In this document: positions 8,984-19,453 of the stretch, in pieces
Layout: every line of letters begins with the position of its first letter
Position numbering within the stretch: the stretch's first letter is position 1
Assembly: GCF_016908565.1 (NCBI RefSeq)
Contig: NZ_JAFBED010000015.1
Span: 1-58,938, forward strand
Direction of reading: 5' to 3'
DNA from: Sutcliffiella tianshenii
GTDB lineage: Bacteria > Bacillota > Bacilli > Bacillales > Bacillaceae_I
Length of the DNA: 58,938 bases
The notes under the pieces: generated by a model
Database searches by the model: none
What the model was told of the DNA's origin: nothing
The model's input: only the letters and a program-made list of their open reading frames with translations
Position numbers and translations under genes: made by a program

Positions 8984-9169
8984 ATGGGTCCAATCGGAAT
9001 GGGTAGCCTCTTGTTAATCGTTTTCGTAGCATTACTAATCTTCGGTCCAAGCAAATTACCTCAATTAGGTAAGGCAGCTGGAAACACATTGCGTGAATTC
9101 AAAAACGCAACTAAAGGATTAGCGGATGACGACGACACTAAACCAGAGAAAAAAGAAGAAACGAAGTAA
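8984..9169 (+). CDS. tatA: twin-arginine translocase subunit TatA (TatAy type)
   Basis: A 61-residue pore subunit of the Tat protein export pathway. One N-terminal transmembrane helix ([13 protein letters not shown]) is followed by the hinge [14 protein letters not shown], an amphipathic helix ([12 protein letters not shown]) and a charged, disordered tail ([14 protein letters not shown]). The start at 8984 has GGAGGTGG five bases upstream and matches the family N-terminus (MGPIGMGS); upstream in-frame ATGs would add an unrelated tail. Seventeen bases before tatC, forming a minimal TatA-TatC pair. Confidence 0.94.
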   Translation: MGPIGMGSLLLIVFVALLIFGPSKLPQLGKAAGNTLREFKNATKGLADDDDTKPEKKEETK

Positions 9170-9186
9170 TGTAAGGATGAACATAT

Positions 9187-9942
9187 ATGCTAGATAGAGA
9201 AATGTCGGTGTACGACCATATAGGCGAGCTCCGGAAAAGAGTGATCATCATTGCATCCTTCTTTTTCGTCTCAGCGATCGGCGGTTTTTTCCTCGCGGAA
9301 CCGATCATTGTCTATTTACAGCACACAAATGAAGCGGAAGCGCTGACGATGAACGCCTTTCGCATTACAGATCCAATCAAGATCTTCATGCAGTTTTCAT
9401 TTTTGATTGCATTCATCATCACGTTCCCCGTCACGCTCTATCAGATTTGGGCATTCATCAGCCCCGGTTTGTATGAGCGGGAACGGAAAGTGACGTTAAG
9501 CTATATTCCTATCTCCCTTTTCTTGTTTCTGAGCGGATTGACTTTCTCTTATTTCATTCTATTTCCGTTTGTCGTGAAATTCATGAGCAATCTGGCAGAC
9601 CGCTTGGATATCAACCAGGTAATCGGGATCAATGAATATTTTCAATTCCTGTTCCAGCTGACCTTGCCGTTTGGCATCCTGTTTCAGATGCCGGTTATTG
9701 TGATGTTCTTAACAAGACTGGGGATCATAACCCCGGCTCTGCTTGTAAAAATAAGAAAATATGCGTACTTCGTATTACTGGTGATAGGGGCGCTCATCAC
9801 GCCGCCTGAGATCATCTCCCATCTGATGGTGACGGTACCGCTTCTTATCCTTTATGAGATCAGCATCATCATTTCCCGCTTCGGCTACAAAAAGGTCAAG
9901 CTTGCAGAAGCGAAGCTGAATGAGGAATTAAATAAAAAATAG
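9187..9942 (+). CDS. tatC: twin-arginine translocase subunit TatC
   Basis: A 251-residue polytopic membrane protein that recognises twin-arginine signal peptides and recruits TatA. Visible TatC features are the N-terminal MSVYDHIGELRKR (signal-peptide binding site, with the conserved HxxELR), six hydrophobic segments, the FPVTLYQIWAFISPGLYERER loop and the GALITPP motif near the C-terminus. Second gene of the tatA-tatC pair, with a terminator shared with convergent ydiK. Confidence 0.95.
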   Translation: MLDREMSVYDHIGELRKRVIIIASFFFVSAIGGFFLAEPIIVYLQHTNEAEALTMNAFRITDPIKIFMQFSFLIAFIITFPVTLYQIWAFISPGLYERERKVTLSYIPISLFLFLSGLTFSYFILFPFVVKFMSNLADRLDINQVIGINEYFQFLFQLTLPFGILFQMPVIVMFLTRLGIITPALLVKIRKYAYFVLLVIGALITPPEIISHLMVTVPLLILYEISIIISRFGYKKVKLAEAKLNEELNKK

Positions 9943-9976
9943 GCAACCTACCGGAAAGGTAAGAAGCCTATTTTTT
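9942..9976. terminator. bidirectional terminator tatC/ydiK
   Basis: AATAGGC...GCCTATT outer stem with an inner ACCT/AGGT pairing, followed by eight T residues on the plus strand. It overlaps the last codons of the convergent ydiK. Confidence 0.8.
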
Positions 9977-10168
9977 TTGCATACTTTTAATTTTTTTATG
10001 AAGCAGATATGCCCGGATGCTGACGCCGAAGTCGAAGGTGGCGATCAGCATCAGCAGCATCGTGTGCCATTCAAAGACGCTTTCCTTGAATGACGCGACT
10101 GCAAGATACGTAAATAAACATCCCATGATGGCATAGAAAAAGACCATATTGATCGGTTTTATTCTCAT
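9968..10168 (-). CDS. ydiK: small membrane protein YdiK (DUF4305)
   Basis: A 66-residue protein with two predicted transmembrane helices (MVFFYAIMGCLFTYLAVA and TMLLMLIATFDFGVSI) and a basic C-terminus (HKKIKSMQKK). Position between tatC and ydiL and size match B. subtilis YdiK, assigned to DUF4305; function unknown. GGAGG lies nine bases before the ATG. Probably co-transcribed after ydiL (46-base gap). Confidence 0.8.
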   Translation of the reverse strand: MRIKPINMVFFYAIMGCLFTYLAVASFKESVFEWHTMLLMLIATFDFGVSIRAYLLHKKIKSMQKK

Positions 10169-10214
10169 TGTGCTAGTCCTCCAGTTGTAGATGGCCTTAC
10201 CGTTGTTTCTTTAA

Positions 10215-10940
10215 TTATAAGAAGAAGGAGATAAGATTCGGTAACGTATTCTGCATCTCTTCCATCTGCTTGATCATTTCTTCAATATCTTCCCTGAACA
10301 CATACTGCACAATGACAACAAAGCTGTTCATGGCAACATGGGCGATGATCGGAACGATGATGCGGTTTGTTTTCACATAAAGGAAGGCAAAAATCCCACC
10401 CATCACAAAGTAGATCAACAGATGCTTGAAATCATTATGGACGACAGCAAAAAGCAGGGAGCTGACAATCAGTCCGACAGCAAAATTGAAGCGTTTGTAA
10501 AGGGAACCGAAAATTATTTTACGGAAGATGATTTCTTCTAAAATAGGCCCTGCAATCGTTATCGCAAAAATCATGATCGGGGTCGCCGTCACAAAGGCCA
10601 TGATTTCCTGCGTGTTTTCTGAACCAGGTTGGATCCCAAAAAGCTTGAGCTGGATCTGGGCCGCTATACCCTGCCCGAAAAGAGCCATCGGAAAGCCAAG
10701 CACCGTCCAAAGAATGGTTGTCGGGACAGAGGCCGTCTCGCCCCTGAAGTCGCCTTCCTTCCATTCATCCCGCAGAATGAAGCAGACAATCAAAAGACCG
10801 ATCGTAAAACTGACAAACGTCCAATACCCCACAATATCTCCACGTTCCACACCAAGAGCCATCAAGATCGGAAAGCCGATAAATCCGGACAGCTGCATCA
10901 ACACATAGGTCAAAATCACATACCAATACTTTTTCGTCAT
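10215..10940 (-). CDS. ydiL: CPBP-family intramembrane metalloprotease YdiL
   Basis: A 241-residue multi-spanning membrane protein of the CPBP/Abi (Rce1-like) family. Catalytic motifs are visible in order: EEIIFRKIIFG (EExxxR), then HNDFKH, and HVAMNS in the last helix. About six to seven hydrophobic segments are present. The start at 10940 is chosen because AGAGGAG lies seven bases upstream; an upstream ATG at 10961 lacks a site. Substrate unknown. It is divergent from groES, as in B. subtilis. Confidence 0.88.
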   Translation of the reverse strand: MTKKYWYVILTYVLMQLSGFIGFPILMALGVERGDIVGYWTFVSFTIGLLIVCFILRDEWKEGDFRGETASVPTTILWTVLGFPMALFGQGIAAQIQLKLFGIQPGSENTQEIMAFVTATPIMIFAITIAGPILEEIIFRKIIFGSLYKRFNFAVGLIVSSLLFAVVHNDFKHLLIYFVMGGIFAFLYVKTNRIIVPIIAHVAMNSFVVIVQYVFREDIEEMIKQMEEMQNTLPNLISFFL

Positions 10941-11129
10941 AGTAAACTCCTCTAAAGTCAATTATTCGCTTTCCGTATTGTATCATATTCTAACCCTACC
11001 CTTATAATGATAAGGTTCCCACATTCACCGCTCCTTACGAAAATCATGTCGATATTTCGGTTTATATGAAGGCCAGGGGGAGATAATGGAAAAGTGCTAA
11101 AAAGGGTGAAAAATTTTAAGCAAAGATAC

Positions 11130-11195
11130 TTGCAAAACAGGAAGAGATTCATTATTATAATAATTGTGTTAGCACTCAAGACTATAGAGTGCTAA
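11130..11195 (+). promoter_or_regulatory. groE promoter with CIRCE operator
   Basis: A perfect CIRCE element occupies 11169-11195: TTAGCACTC, nine bases, GAGTGCTAA. This is the operator of the HrcA heat-shock repressor. Upstream, TTGCAA (11130-11135) and TATTAT (11153-11158), 17 bases apart, form a plausible sigma-A promoter; TATAAT at 11156-11161 is an alternative -10. The operator therefore lies at or just after the transcription start. Confidence 0.95.
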
Positions 11196-11236
11196 TAAAT
11201 AAAAATATTACATATGAAATCAAGGAGGTTGTTTTC

Positions 11237-11524
11237 ATGTTAAAGCCAATAGGTGATCGTCTAGTAATTGAGCTTGTTCAGTCCGAAGAAAAAACTGCTA
11301 GTGGTATCGTATTACCTGACTCCGCTAAAGAAAAGCCTCAAGAAGGAAAAGTAGTGGCAGTCGGTACAGGCCGTGTATTGGACAGCGGTGAGCGTGTAGC
11401 GCTTGAAGTAACTGAAGGCGACAGCATCATCTTCTCCAAATATGCCGGTACTGAAGTGAAATTCGAAGGCAAAGAATATCTGATCCTTAAAGAAGCAGAC
11501 GTACTTGCAGTAGTAAGCAAGTAA
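11237..11524 (+). CDS. groES: co-chaperonin GroES
   Basis: A 95-residue co-chaperonin that caps the GroEL chamber. The sequence runs from [12 protein letters not shown] through the mobile loop ([21 protein letters not shown]) to the C-terminal [11 protein letters not shown], all standard. The start at 11237 follows AAGGAGGT by seven bases. It is the first gene of groES-groEL, 46 bases before groEL, and is controlled by CIRCE. Confidence 0.98.
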   Translation: MLKPIGDRLVIELVQSEEKTASGIVLPDSAKEKPQEGKVVAVGTGRVLDSGERVALEVTEGDSIIFSKYAGTEVKFEGKEYLILKEADVLAVVSK

Positions 11525-11551
11525 TCCAATAAAAAATAAATTTTAACTTTA

Positions 11552-13199
<1,648 letters not shown>

Positions 13200-13213
13200 T
13201 ACCGAAAAGCAGA

Positions 13214-13297
13214 AGCGGCTTGTTCAGCCCCGACAAGCATAAGACGATCTAGGAAAGAAGGCGCTCTTTGTCTTCATTCCTAGAGTGGCTAGCCGCT
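13214..13297. repeat. nested palindromic intergenic element
   Basis: An outer stem AGCGGCT (13214-13220) with AGCCGCT (13291-13297) encloses an inner stem TCTAGGAA (13248-13255) with TTCCTAGA (13277-13284). GGAGCTAGACAG follows. Similar intergenic elements near GAAGCGGCTTG are, from memory, scattered in Bacillaceae genomes; only one copy is in this window. It lies between groEL and an integrase relic. Confidence 0.5.
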
Positions 13298-13392
13298 GGA
13301 GCTAGACAGTACGCCCCCAAACCCTTGATATAAAAGGACTTGTTGGTAAGATGAGAATGGTTTACTAACATTTTGCAACATAGAGGATAACG

Positions 13393-13506
13393 GAAGAAGC
13401 TTCTCATAAGTTGAGTAAACTTGTGGGGGGCTTCTTTTTTAATTTCTTCGGTGACATGAAGGTAATCATTTTTCATTGTTTGATCGTCCGTATGACCAAG
13501 CCGGAA
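13393..13506 (-). pseudogene. tyrosine-recombinase C-terminal relic (copy 1)
   Basis: The minus strand reads RLGHTDDQTMKNDYLHVTEEI followed by KKEAPHKFTQLMRS, the conserved C-terminal end of phage/ICE tyrosine recombinases. The LGH segment and the catalytic Tyr context (YLHV) are recognisable. The catalytic core upstream is missing; before it lies an unrelated open stretch starting at 13590, whose ATG overlaps the gerC stop. It is a fragment, not a functional gene. Confidence 0.75.
13396..13440 (+). terminator. groESL terminator formed by antisense of integrase relic
   Basis: GAAGC (13396-13400) pairs with GCTTC (13430-13434), with AAGTT/AACTT inside, followed by T6. This is the opposite strand of the KKEAPHKFTQLMRS codons of the relic. 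It is the first intrinsic terminator downstream of groEL. Confidence 0.75.
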
Positions 13507-13589
13507 AGGAAAAGGACGCCCCCCTATATGTGAAACTGCGACAACAGTTCCACGGGAGACGTCCCACACTTTCTTCAGAGTTGGATTCA

Positions 13590-14678
13590 TCAGTTTTTGA
13601 TATCTGTTAGCGGTTGGATATTAATGTCATAATCGACTGTGACCTCCATCTGCTCCCACCTGTTTGACCATTCTTCCCCATTAAGAGGTTTTGAGAAAGG
13701 TCTCAAGGTATACTTTCTTAATTGTAAAGGGTCAACCTTATTCTCTTGAAGCTTTTTTAAAAACTTGGTAGTCTGTTCTTCTAAATACAATTCAATTTCC
13801 GTCTCGAATTTTGAAAATTCATCCCGGGTGAGCAAGTTATGTTCCCTGGCAATCTCGTCAAGCCGTCCATTCAATTGAACGGTGAGCTTCAGTTCAGAAT
13901 ATTTCTTATCCATATACCATTGAACATTGGCTGTCACATGGCCTAGAACAAAAGATAAGTCACGGATCGGAAAATACTTTAAAAAGTGATCGTTGTCGAT
14001 AAGCTGGTATATTTGCTCTTCCATTTTGTTCGTGGTTTCGATCAATTTGTCATTTTTAAAAATGCCAGTACCTTGATATTGGAAATTACCACTACTGGCT
14101 TCAAATACAGGCACTACAGGAGAATTCGCTGGTGAATGAAGCATTTTCATGAATTGATGCAAATTCACAACAGTCAACTTCCCCTGACCATCGTAATGCT
14201 TGAACATCCGATAGAGATAATAATCCAGGTCTTCTTGCACTCCCAATTGACTGTTCATGTACTCATCAAAATCCCCTCTGACAATGGCTACATACAAACG
14301 TTTAGAAATATCAGGATCTGTCAAAATCGTATCGATCAATGGACTGATCCCTTCTTTTGCAATTTCTTCACTGATCAACAGCATCCGGAGTTGTCCAACT
14401 TTCAACTCTCTATAATACTTTAAATTGAAACCCTTCATGCCTTCTTTTAACAAGTCGACTTGAACAGTCAAAAGGCGTTTCTTTTCTTTTACAAGGGGAG
14501 GTATCAAAGTGCTCATTCTGTAGTTCTCCTCCTCTCCTTTCTGAATCGACCAAAAAGTCACAGGTGCAATTTCTTCAATCAGATTTTTTTCTGCAATAGG
14601 AGAACAACCTGATAAAACGATTATATTAACAAAAATGACGAAAAGTATTTTGGTATGTTTATGTTTCATACTAGTCAC
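13590..14678 (-). CDS. spore germination receptor subunit C (GerC family lipoprotein)
   Basis: A 362-residue Ger(x)C protein, the lipoprotein subunit of a nutrient germinant receptor in the inner spore membrane. A hydrophobic signal peptide ends in the lipobox LSGC (about residues 22-25). The C-terminal half (REHNLLTRDEFSKFETEIELYLEEQTTKFLKKLQENKVDPL) is typical of the family, as is the short final VDYDINIQ strand. The start is GTG 14678 (GAAAGGT upstream) or ATG 14669. It overlaps gerB by eight bases. The stop overlaps an ATG of the integrase-relic frame. Confidence 0.9.
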   Translation of the reverse strand: MTSMKHKHTKILFVIFVNIIVLSGCSPIAEKNLIEEIAPVTFWSIQKGEEENYRMSTLIPPLVKEKKRLLTVQVDLLKEGMKGFNLKYYRELKVGQLRMLLISEEIAKEGISPLIDTILTDPDISKRLYVAIVRGDFDEYMNSQLGVQEDLDYYLYRMFKHYDGQGKLTVVNLHQFMKMLHSPANSPVVPVFEASSGNFQYQGTGIFKNDKLIETTNKMEEQIYQLIDNDHFLKYFPIRDLSFVLGHVTANVQWYMDKKYSELKLTVQLNGRLDEIAREHNLLTRDEFSKFETEIELYLEEQTTKFLKKLQENKVDPLQLRKYTLRPFSKPLNGEEWSNRWEQMEVTVDYDINIQPLTDIKN

Positions 14679-15786
14679 GGACCTTTCGCTTAAAAGAGAT
14701 GAAAAGAAGTAATGGTACGAATAAATAAGTGAGTGCTCCTGCCCATATCTCTAGCTCTAACAAAATATTTTGGTTAGTTGCCTTTTTCCACAACCATTCA
14801 TTTAGTAGCATTAAACAAAGGATGAATATAAAACAACATAATGCAAATCCTGATCTAGTCGTTTGAACTTTCGATTTCTTCAGAGTGATACGAATTGCAC
14901 CATAAAAAAGTAACAGGAAGATTGAAATGGCGAATACAAAGTGAAATAAGTATACAGAGATAAAAATTATATCAATTCGCTCAAACACTGGAAAATTCAG
15001 GTAGCGTATCATTTCCACCACCGGCAATTTGATTTCTCCAAGATAATGTGATCCGAAAAAAAACAAAGATGCAATGAATATAAACACATATTCAAAAACG
15101 GTAAATGCATTTCCGATTGTCATGTATTTGAGGATTTTTGCTCTCGTATTGAACCAAGGGGCAAGTAAAACCAAATATTCTGGCCCAGAAAAGGCTGACC
15201 ATATAAACAGCACACTTTTCCATGATTTCATCGTCCATTCATATGGTATTAACGGAAATAGATCATGTATAGTAGCATAAGGCTGAAAAGGGAATTTCAA
15301 TAATAACAAGAGCATTGGAGCTGTAAACAAAAAAGCGATGACGATGAAACGGATCGTACTGTCCATCCCTAGTGAAGCAACATACCAGCAAATAAGCAAA
15401 ATGAAAAGGATCATCCAATTCGTATTTAATGAAGGGAAGATAAATTGTTGTACTACTTCTACATATCCGAGTGTTATTACCGTTACTTTTAATAAAATGA
15501 AACCGATTCCGATGAAAGAAAGTAACCGTACCATAGGCTCACCGAAAAGATCTACAAAACCTTCGTAGCCTGAGGATGCATACTTGGAAGTAAACCATTT
15601 TGATAACATGAATATACTGATCTGTGATAGTGCGCCTACGATGATAATCATCCAAATCATATAGGGGTATATGAGAAAAACTGGCATGATGATCGCAAAA
15701 TATAGCATTTGCATCCTGTTGACCATCAAAGTCATATAAACACCATTATATGAAGAGGTTTTCTCGAACAATGAAAGTTCAGTCAA
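14671..15786 (-). CDS. spore germination receptor subunit B (GerB family)
   Basis: A 371-residue integral membrane protein of the APC-like GerB family, probably the germinant-binding subunit. About ten hydrophobic segments can be followed, with little outside them. Length is typical. The start is a TTG at 15786 with AAGGAG about nine bases upstream. It lies five bases after gerA and overlaps gerC, so the three genes are one operon in the order A-B-C. Confidence 0.9.
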   Translation of the reverse strand: MTELSLFEKTSSYNGVYMTLMVNRMQMLYFAIIMPVFLIYPYMIWMIIIVGALSQISIFMLSKWFTSKYASSGYEGFVDLFGEPMVRLLSFIGIGFILLKVTVITLGYVEVVQQFIFPSLNTNWMILFILLICWYVASLGMDSTIRFIVIAFLFTAPMLLLLLKFPFQPYATIHDLFPLIPYEWTMKSWKSVLFIWSAFSGPEYLVLLAPWFNTRAKILKYMTIGNAFTVFEYVFIFIASLFFFGSHYLGEIKLPVVEMIRYLNFPVFERIDIIFISVYLFHFVFAISIFLLLFYGAIRITLKKSKVQTTRSGFALCCFIFILCLMLLNEWLWKKATNQNILLELEIWAGALTYLFVPLLLFISFKRKVRD

Positions 15787-15791
15787 TGGGA

Positions 15792-17273
15792 TTATCTCCT
15801 TCGGCTATAACGCCATTTCTGTAAAGGATGAAGAGCCTCAGGCCTTGTTTTCATCCATTGCAATGGTCCTCTAATAAATAGATCAAGCCAATCTTTTCCA
15901 TAAAAAGGTGTAACAGGGACTAAATATGGCTGCTTCAAGGAAGTAAGTGCATTCATATGGACAAAAAGTAAAAGGATGCCCATAAAAATGCCCATTACTC
16001 CAAGAAAAGAAGCAAGGATCAATAGTATGAACTGTATCAAAGTGTTGGCTTTGGACATCAAATAATTCGGCACTAGAAACGAAGCGATAGCAGAAATACC
16101 AACCAAAACGATCAGAACTTGACTAGCGAACCCTGCTTCTACAGCTGCCTGCCCAACGACAATACCACCGATGACGCCTAATGTTTGACCAGATTTCGTA
16201 GGCATTCTTAGACTTGCTTCTTTAATGATTTCAATTGTCACCAACATAATGAGCGATTCCCAAAACGGGCTTAGTGGCAATTGACTTCTTGTATCCACAA
16301 GGACGAATAAAATTTGCAAGGGAATCATCTGATAATGATGTGTCGTTAACGCAACATATATTGGAACCATCAGTAAGGAGAGCATGAAACTTAAATATCT
16401 TATGATCCGCAAGAAGCTTGCAACAATCCAACGATTAATATAATCCTCAGGAGATTGGAATAAATGGAAAAAGGTGATTGGAGCATTCAGAGCAAACGGT
16501 GTATTATCGACCAGTATGGTAAGTTTACCAACGCCAAGTGCGAAGGCACACACATCAGGACGGTCAGTTTGTTGAAATTGAGGAAATACAGTATGTGTGT
16601 GATCTTCCATAAAAGCTGCTAGTTGGGAGGAGTCAAGGATTTGGTCATAATTTACATTTTTGATTTTCTCCCTGGCAATCGTAATGAAATTAGTATTCGT
16701 TATACCTTCAATATACATCAAGACAACATTTGTTTCAGTTAGTGATCCTACCGTGAATTTTTCTGTTTTTAAGGTTGTTATTGGCAGCCTTCTGCGAATC
16801 AATGCTATATTCTGTTCTATGTTTTCAGTGAAACTGTCCTTGGCTCCATAAAGAATTGTTTCTGTTTCAGAGGTTTCTATCCCTCTACCTGATGGATCTT
16901 TAAGATTGACTGAACACCATTCATTTTCATCAGTGTCAAAAATAAGGATGGATCCCAGCATCAATTGTTTTTCGGCCTCTTCCACCGTTAAAATTTCTGT
17001 AATTTTGGAGGCGGAAATACATTCAAAATGATTTTCATTGCTGCAGCTCCGTAATGGTTGAATTACAGATTCATTCAACCTTGCGCTATCAATCAATGTT
17101 CTTATGTATACCAGTATAATTGTCGAAACATTAGGTGTTTGATGTTCTATTATTTCAGCGTCTTCCATATTGTCTACGCGTTCAAGGAGAACCTCTAGTG
17201 TGATAGGTGTATTTTGGGCTTTCCCTGTGCTGTTTCTTACCCCTGTACTCGTCCTCTTCCAAAACATAGACAT
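15792..17273 (-). CDS. spore germination receptor subunit A (GerA family)
   Basis: A 493-residue GerA-type subunit of a nutrient receptor. A long soluble N-terminal domain contains ETETILYGAKDSFTENIEQNIALIRRRL and KTEKFTVGSLTETNVVLMYIEGI. The membrane region follows (from IRYLSFMLSLLMVPIYVAL) with TMs near ILFVLVDTRSQLPLSPFWESL. The C-terminal tail (RPEALHPLQKWRYSRRR) is typical. The start at 17273 has TAGGAG four bases upstream; an ATG at 17309 is less likely. First gene of the operon; a forespore sigma-G-like promoter might lie near 17317-17345 on the minus strand, but this is a weak reading. Confidence 0.92.
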   Translation of the reverse strand: MSMFWKRTSTGVRNSTGKAQNTPITLEVLLERVDNMEDAEIIEHQTPNVSTIILVYIRTLIDSARLNESVIQPLRSCSNENHFECISASKITEILTVEEAEKQLMLGSILIFDTDENEWCSVNLKDPSGRGIETSETETILYGAKDSFTENIEQNIALIRRRLPITTLKTEKFTVGSLTETNVVLMYIEGITNTNFITIAREKIKNVNYDQILDSSQLAAFMEDHTHTVFPQFQQTDRPDVCAFALGVGKLTILVDNTPFALNAPITFFHLFQSPEDYINRWIVASFLRIIRYLSFMLSLLMVPIYVALTTHHYQMIPLQILFVLVDTRSQLPLSPFWESLIMLVTIEIIKEASLRMPTKSGQTLGVIGGIVVGQAAVEAGFASQVLIVLVGISAIASFLVPNYLMSKANTLIQFILLILASFLGVMGIFMGILLLFVHMNALTSLKQPYLVPVTPFYGKDWLDLFIRGPLQWMKTRPEALHPLQKWRYSRRR

Positions 17274-17522
17274 CAATCTCCTAATAAGATAATAATGAAT
17301 TTGCACCATTGATATTGTGTTCAGACTCAGCCAATTTATACCATCAGAAAAGACATAAGAACCAAAAAACCGCCAAGTGATTTTAGCGGTTTCTCGTCCC
17401 TTTGGTATCTATATCAATGTTTCTTACAAAAAAGGATGTGTCCATTCTTTCTGAAGTTTATAACAAATATAATTTATTGTTATTGGTTAACCTATTCTGT
17501 AAAAGTAAGGAGGGTTTAAAAA

Positions 17523-18530
17523 ATGGATCAGGTTAATCACCAGGATAATATTAATGCCTCAGAATATGGCATCATCTGGTCGCAATATGTAAATGATAGT
17601 ATGTCACGTTGTGTTCTTCGCTATTTCTTAAATAATGCTAAGGATGAAAATACTCGTGCTTTACTTCAATTTGCCTTAGAATTATCAGAAACTCATATAG
17701 AAAGAACGAAACAATTTTTAATACAAGAAAACTATCCCATTCCAATAGGGTTCACAGAGGATGATGTAACTGTAAACGCCCCTAGTTTATTTACGGATAC
17801 ATTTAAGGTTATTTATTTGCAGATTATGGCGATACACGGCTTGACGAGATATGCTGGTGCAACAAGCGTTTGTATTCGTGAAGATGTCAGAAAATATCTT
17901 ATTGAATGTACTTCTCAAACGCTGCAATTATATGATAGGGTCACTACCCTTGCTTTATCAAAGGGAATTCTTAGCAAGCCGCCTATATTGAATAACAAAC
18001 AAAAGGTTGATTTTATTAGGAAACAGAACTATTTAACTGGTTGGTTCGGAAAGCGAAGACCGATAAATGCAATCGAAATCAGTGGTGTACATCTTAATAT
18101 GCAAAAAAATATGGTGAAAATGGTTTTAGAGTTAGGATTCAGTCAAGTATGCCAATCTAAAGAGGTACGAGAGTATTTCGAACGTGCTCGAAAACTTTGT
18201 AAAAGACACTTTCATATACTGGGTGTAATGTTAGAAGAAGAGAATCTCCATATACCAAGGATATTTGAATCAGAAGTAACAGATTCAACCGTACCTCCCT
18301 TTTCTGATAAGCTTATGCTTTTCCATATAGCAACACTACTATCTGCGGCACTTGGTTATTATGGGGAGGCTTTATCAATGTGTCAAAGAAGAGACTTGTC
18401 TGCTGATTACGCTCGAATGAATATGGAAATTGCTTTAATCGCTGAAGATGGTATGAATCTTTTAATAGAAAAAGGTTGGATGGAACAACCCCCTACTGCC
18501 ACTGACCACGAAAACTTGGCGAAGGATTAG
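17523..18530 (+). CDS. DUF3231 family protein, two tandem domains
   Basis: A 335-residue soluble, helix-rich protein. Two similar halves are seen: residues about 10-165 and 180-325, each with a ferritin-like arrangement (for example WSQYVNDSMSRCVLRYFLNNAKDENTR then LSETHIERTKQFL). This is the DUF3231 architecture common in Bacillaceae, often near germination or coat genes; function unknown. AAGGAGGG lies upstream of the ATG. It diverges from the ger operon, with 249 bases between the starts. Confidence 0.78.
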   Translation: MDQVNHQDNINASEYGIIWSQYVNDSMSRCVLRYFLNNAKDENTRALLQFALELSETHIERTKQFLIQENYPIPIGFTEDDVTVNAPSLFTDTFKVIYLQIMAIHGLTRYAGATSVCIREDVRKYLIECTSQTLQLYDRVTTLALSKGILSKPPILNNKQKVDFIRKQNYLTGWFGKRRPINAIEISGVHLNMQKNMVKMVLELGFSQVCQSKEVREYFERARKLCKRHFHILGVMLEEENLHIPRIFESEVTDSTVPPFSDKLMLFHIATLLSAALGYYGEALSMCQRRDLSADYARMNMEIALIAEDGMNLLIEKGWMEQPPTATDHENLAKD

Positions 18531-18593
18531 AACAAGGTGTTGATAATGTCCTTTTATCACTGATACATATAAGAGTATTTTGTACGAACTAAA

Positions 18594-18619
18594 GAAGCAG
18601 ACCCCACTGGATCTGCTTC
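18594..18619 (-). terminator. terminator after yoxD-like gene
   Basis: Stem GAAGCAGA/TCTGCTTC with a ten-base loop, lying four bases beyond the stop of the minus-strand SDR gene and 63 bases after the plus-strand DUF3231 gene. T tracts are short on both sides. Confidence 0.6.
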
Positions 18620-18622
18620 GGT

Positions 18623-19342
18623 TTATGATGGATTTGTTGACCATAATCCAGCTGTTTTAATGAATACTCTTGGATTGAACTTTAAACTAGCCACGACTAA
18701 TTCTGCAAGGTCTTCTGGGTGCATCACGTTTTCTTCATTGCCTTTAACAAGATTTGTATCAATTGCTAAATCTGTAACGACAGTACTTGGTGTTAAAGCA
18801 GTAACACGGACATTATGTTTTCTTACTTCTAGCATAAGTGATTCTGTTAGTCCTAATACAGCGAATTTAGAAGCACTGTAAGCACTTGTAACAGGAGCAC
18901 CTTTTTGGCCAGCAGATGAAGAGATATTGATGATATCTCCTGATTTTCTTTCGATCATTCCTGGTAATACTGCTCTTGTTACATTATACACACCCATTAA
19001 ATTGACTTGGATTATTTTTTCCCATTCTTCTGGTGTTAGATCAAGGAACCCACCAAATTTAGCAACACCAGCATTGTTGATTAGGATATCAATTGGGCCT
19101 AAGTCGGATTTGATATGTTCAACAGCATGGGTAACGGATTCAAGATCGGTCACATCTGCTGTTGCTGCAGAAACCTTAACATCAAATTGTGCGAGTTCAG
19201 CAGCTACCTTTTCTAGATTAGACATATTTAAGCCGATTAAGCCTAAATGAACGCCTTCTTTGGCTAACGCGATAGCAGTTGCACGGCCAATGCCTCTTCC
19301 TGCGCCAGTAACTATTGCAGTTTTTCCATTTAAAGAAATCAT
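18623..19342 (-). CDS. yoxD: SDR-family oxidoreductase, YoxD-like (3-ketoacyl-ACP reductase type)
   Basis: A 239-residue classical short-chain dehydrogenase. The cofactor motif is [10 protein letters not shown] (about 12-21), NNAGV follows near residue 89, the active-site Ser is in NISSSAG and YSASK (about 153-157) provides Tyr and Lys. The C-terminus [13 protein letters not shown] and overall sequence match what I recall of B. subtilis YoxD. An aspartate after the second strand (TADVTD) suits NADP(H) or NAD(H). TAGGAGTG precedes the ATG. Its substrate is unknown; it stands next to but separate from the hxl operon. Confidence 0.85.
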   Translation of the reverse strand: MISLNGKTAIVTGAGRGIGRATAIALAKEGVHLGLIGLNMSNLEKVAAELAQFDVKVSAATADVTDLESVTHAVEHIKSDLGPIDILINNAGVAKFGGFLDLTPEEWEKIIQVNLMGVYNVTRAVLPGMIERKSGDIINISSSAGQKGAPVTSAYSASKFAVLGLTESLMLEVRKHNVRVTALTPSTVVTDLAIDTNLVKGNEENVMHPEDLAELVVASLKFNPRVFIKTAGLWSTNPS

Positions 19343-19386
19343 TTTATCACTCCTAAAATTATTACAAATAGTAGTTCATTCTAGCA

Positions 19387-19426
19387 GAAAGACCGCAAAC
19401 TTGCATGGAAACAGTTGCGGTCTTTC
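19387..19426 (-). terminator. terminator of hxlAB
   Basis: A long stem GAAAGACCGCAA...TTGCGGTCTTTC immediately downstream of hxlB on the minus strand. Confidence 0.85.
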
Positions 19427-19453
19427 CTATTTAGAACTTGAGGATTAATATAT

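Noticed and set aside
8815-9006. 63-codon frame before tatA
   Set aside because: Start has no ribosome-binding site, the end runs across the tatA start in another frame and no family is recognisable.
13249-13590. 113-codon minus-strand frame as an intact gene
   Set aside because: Only its middle resembles an integrase end; the rest reads through the palindromic element, so it is a relic fused to repeat sequence.
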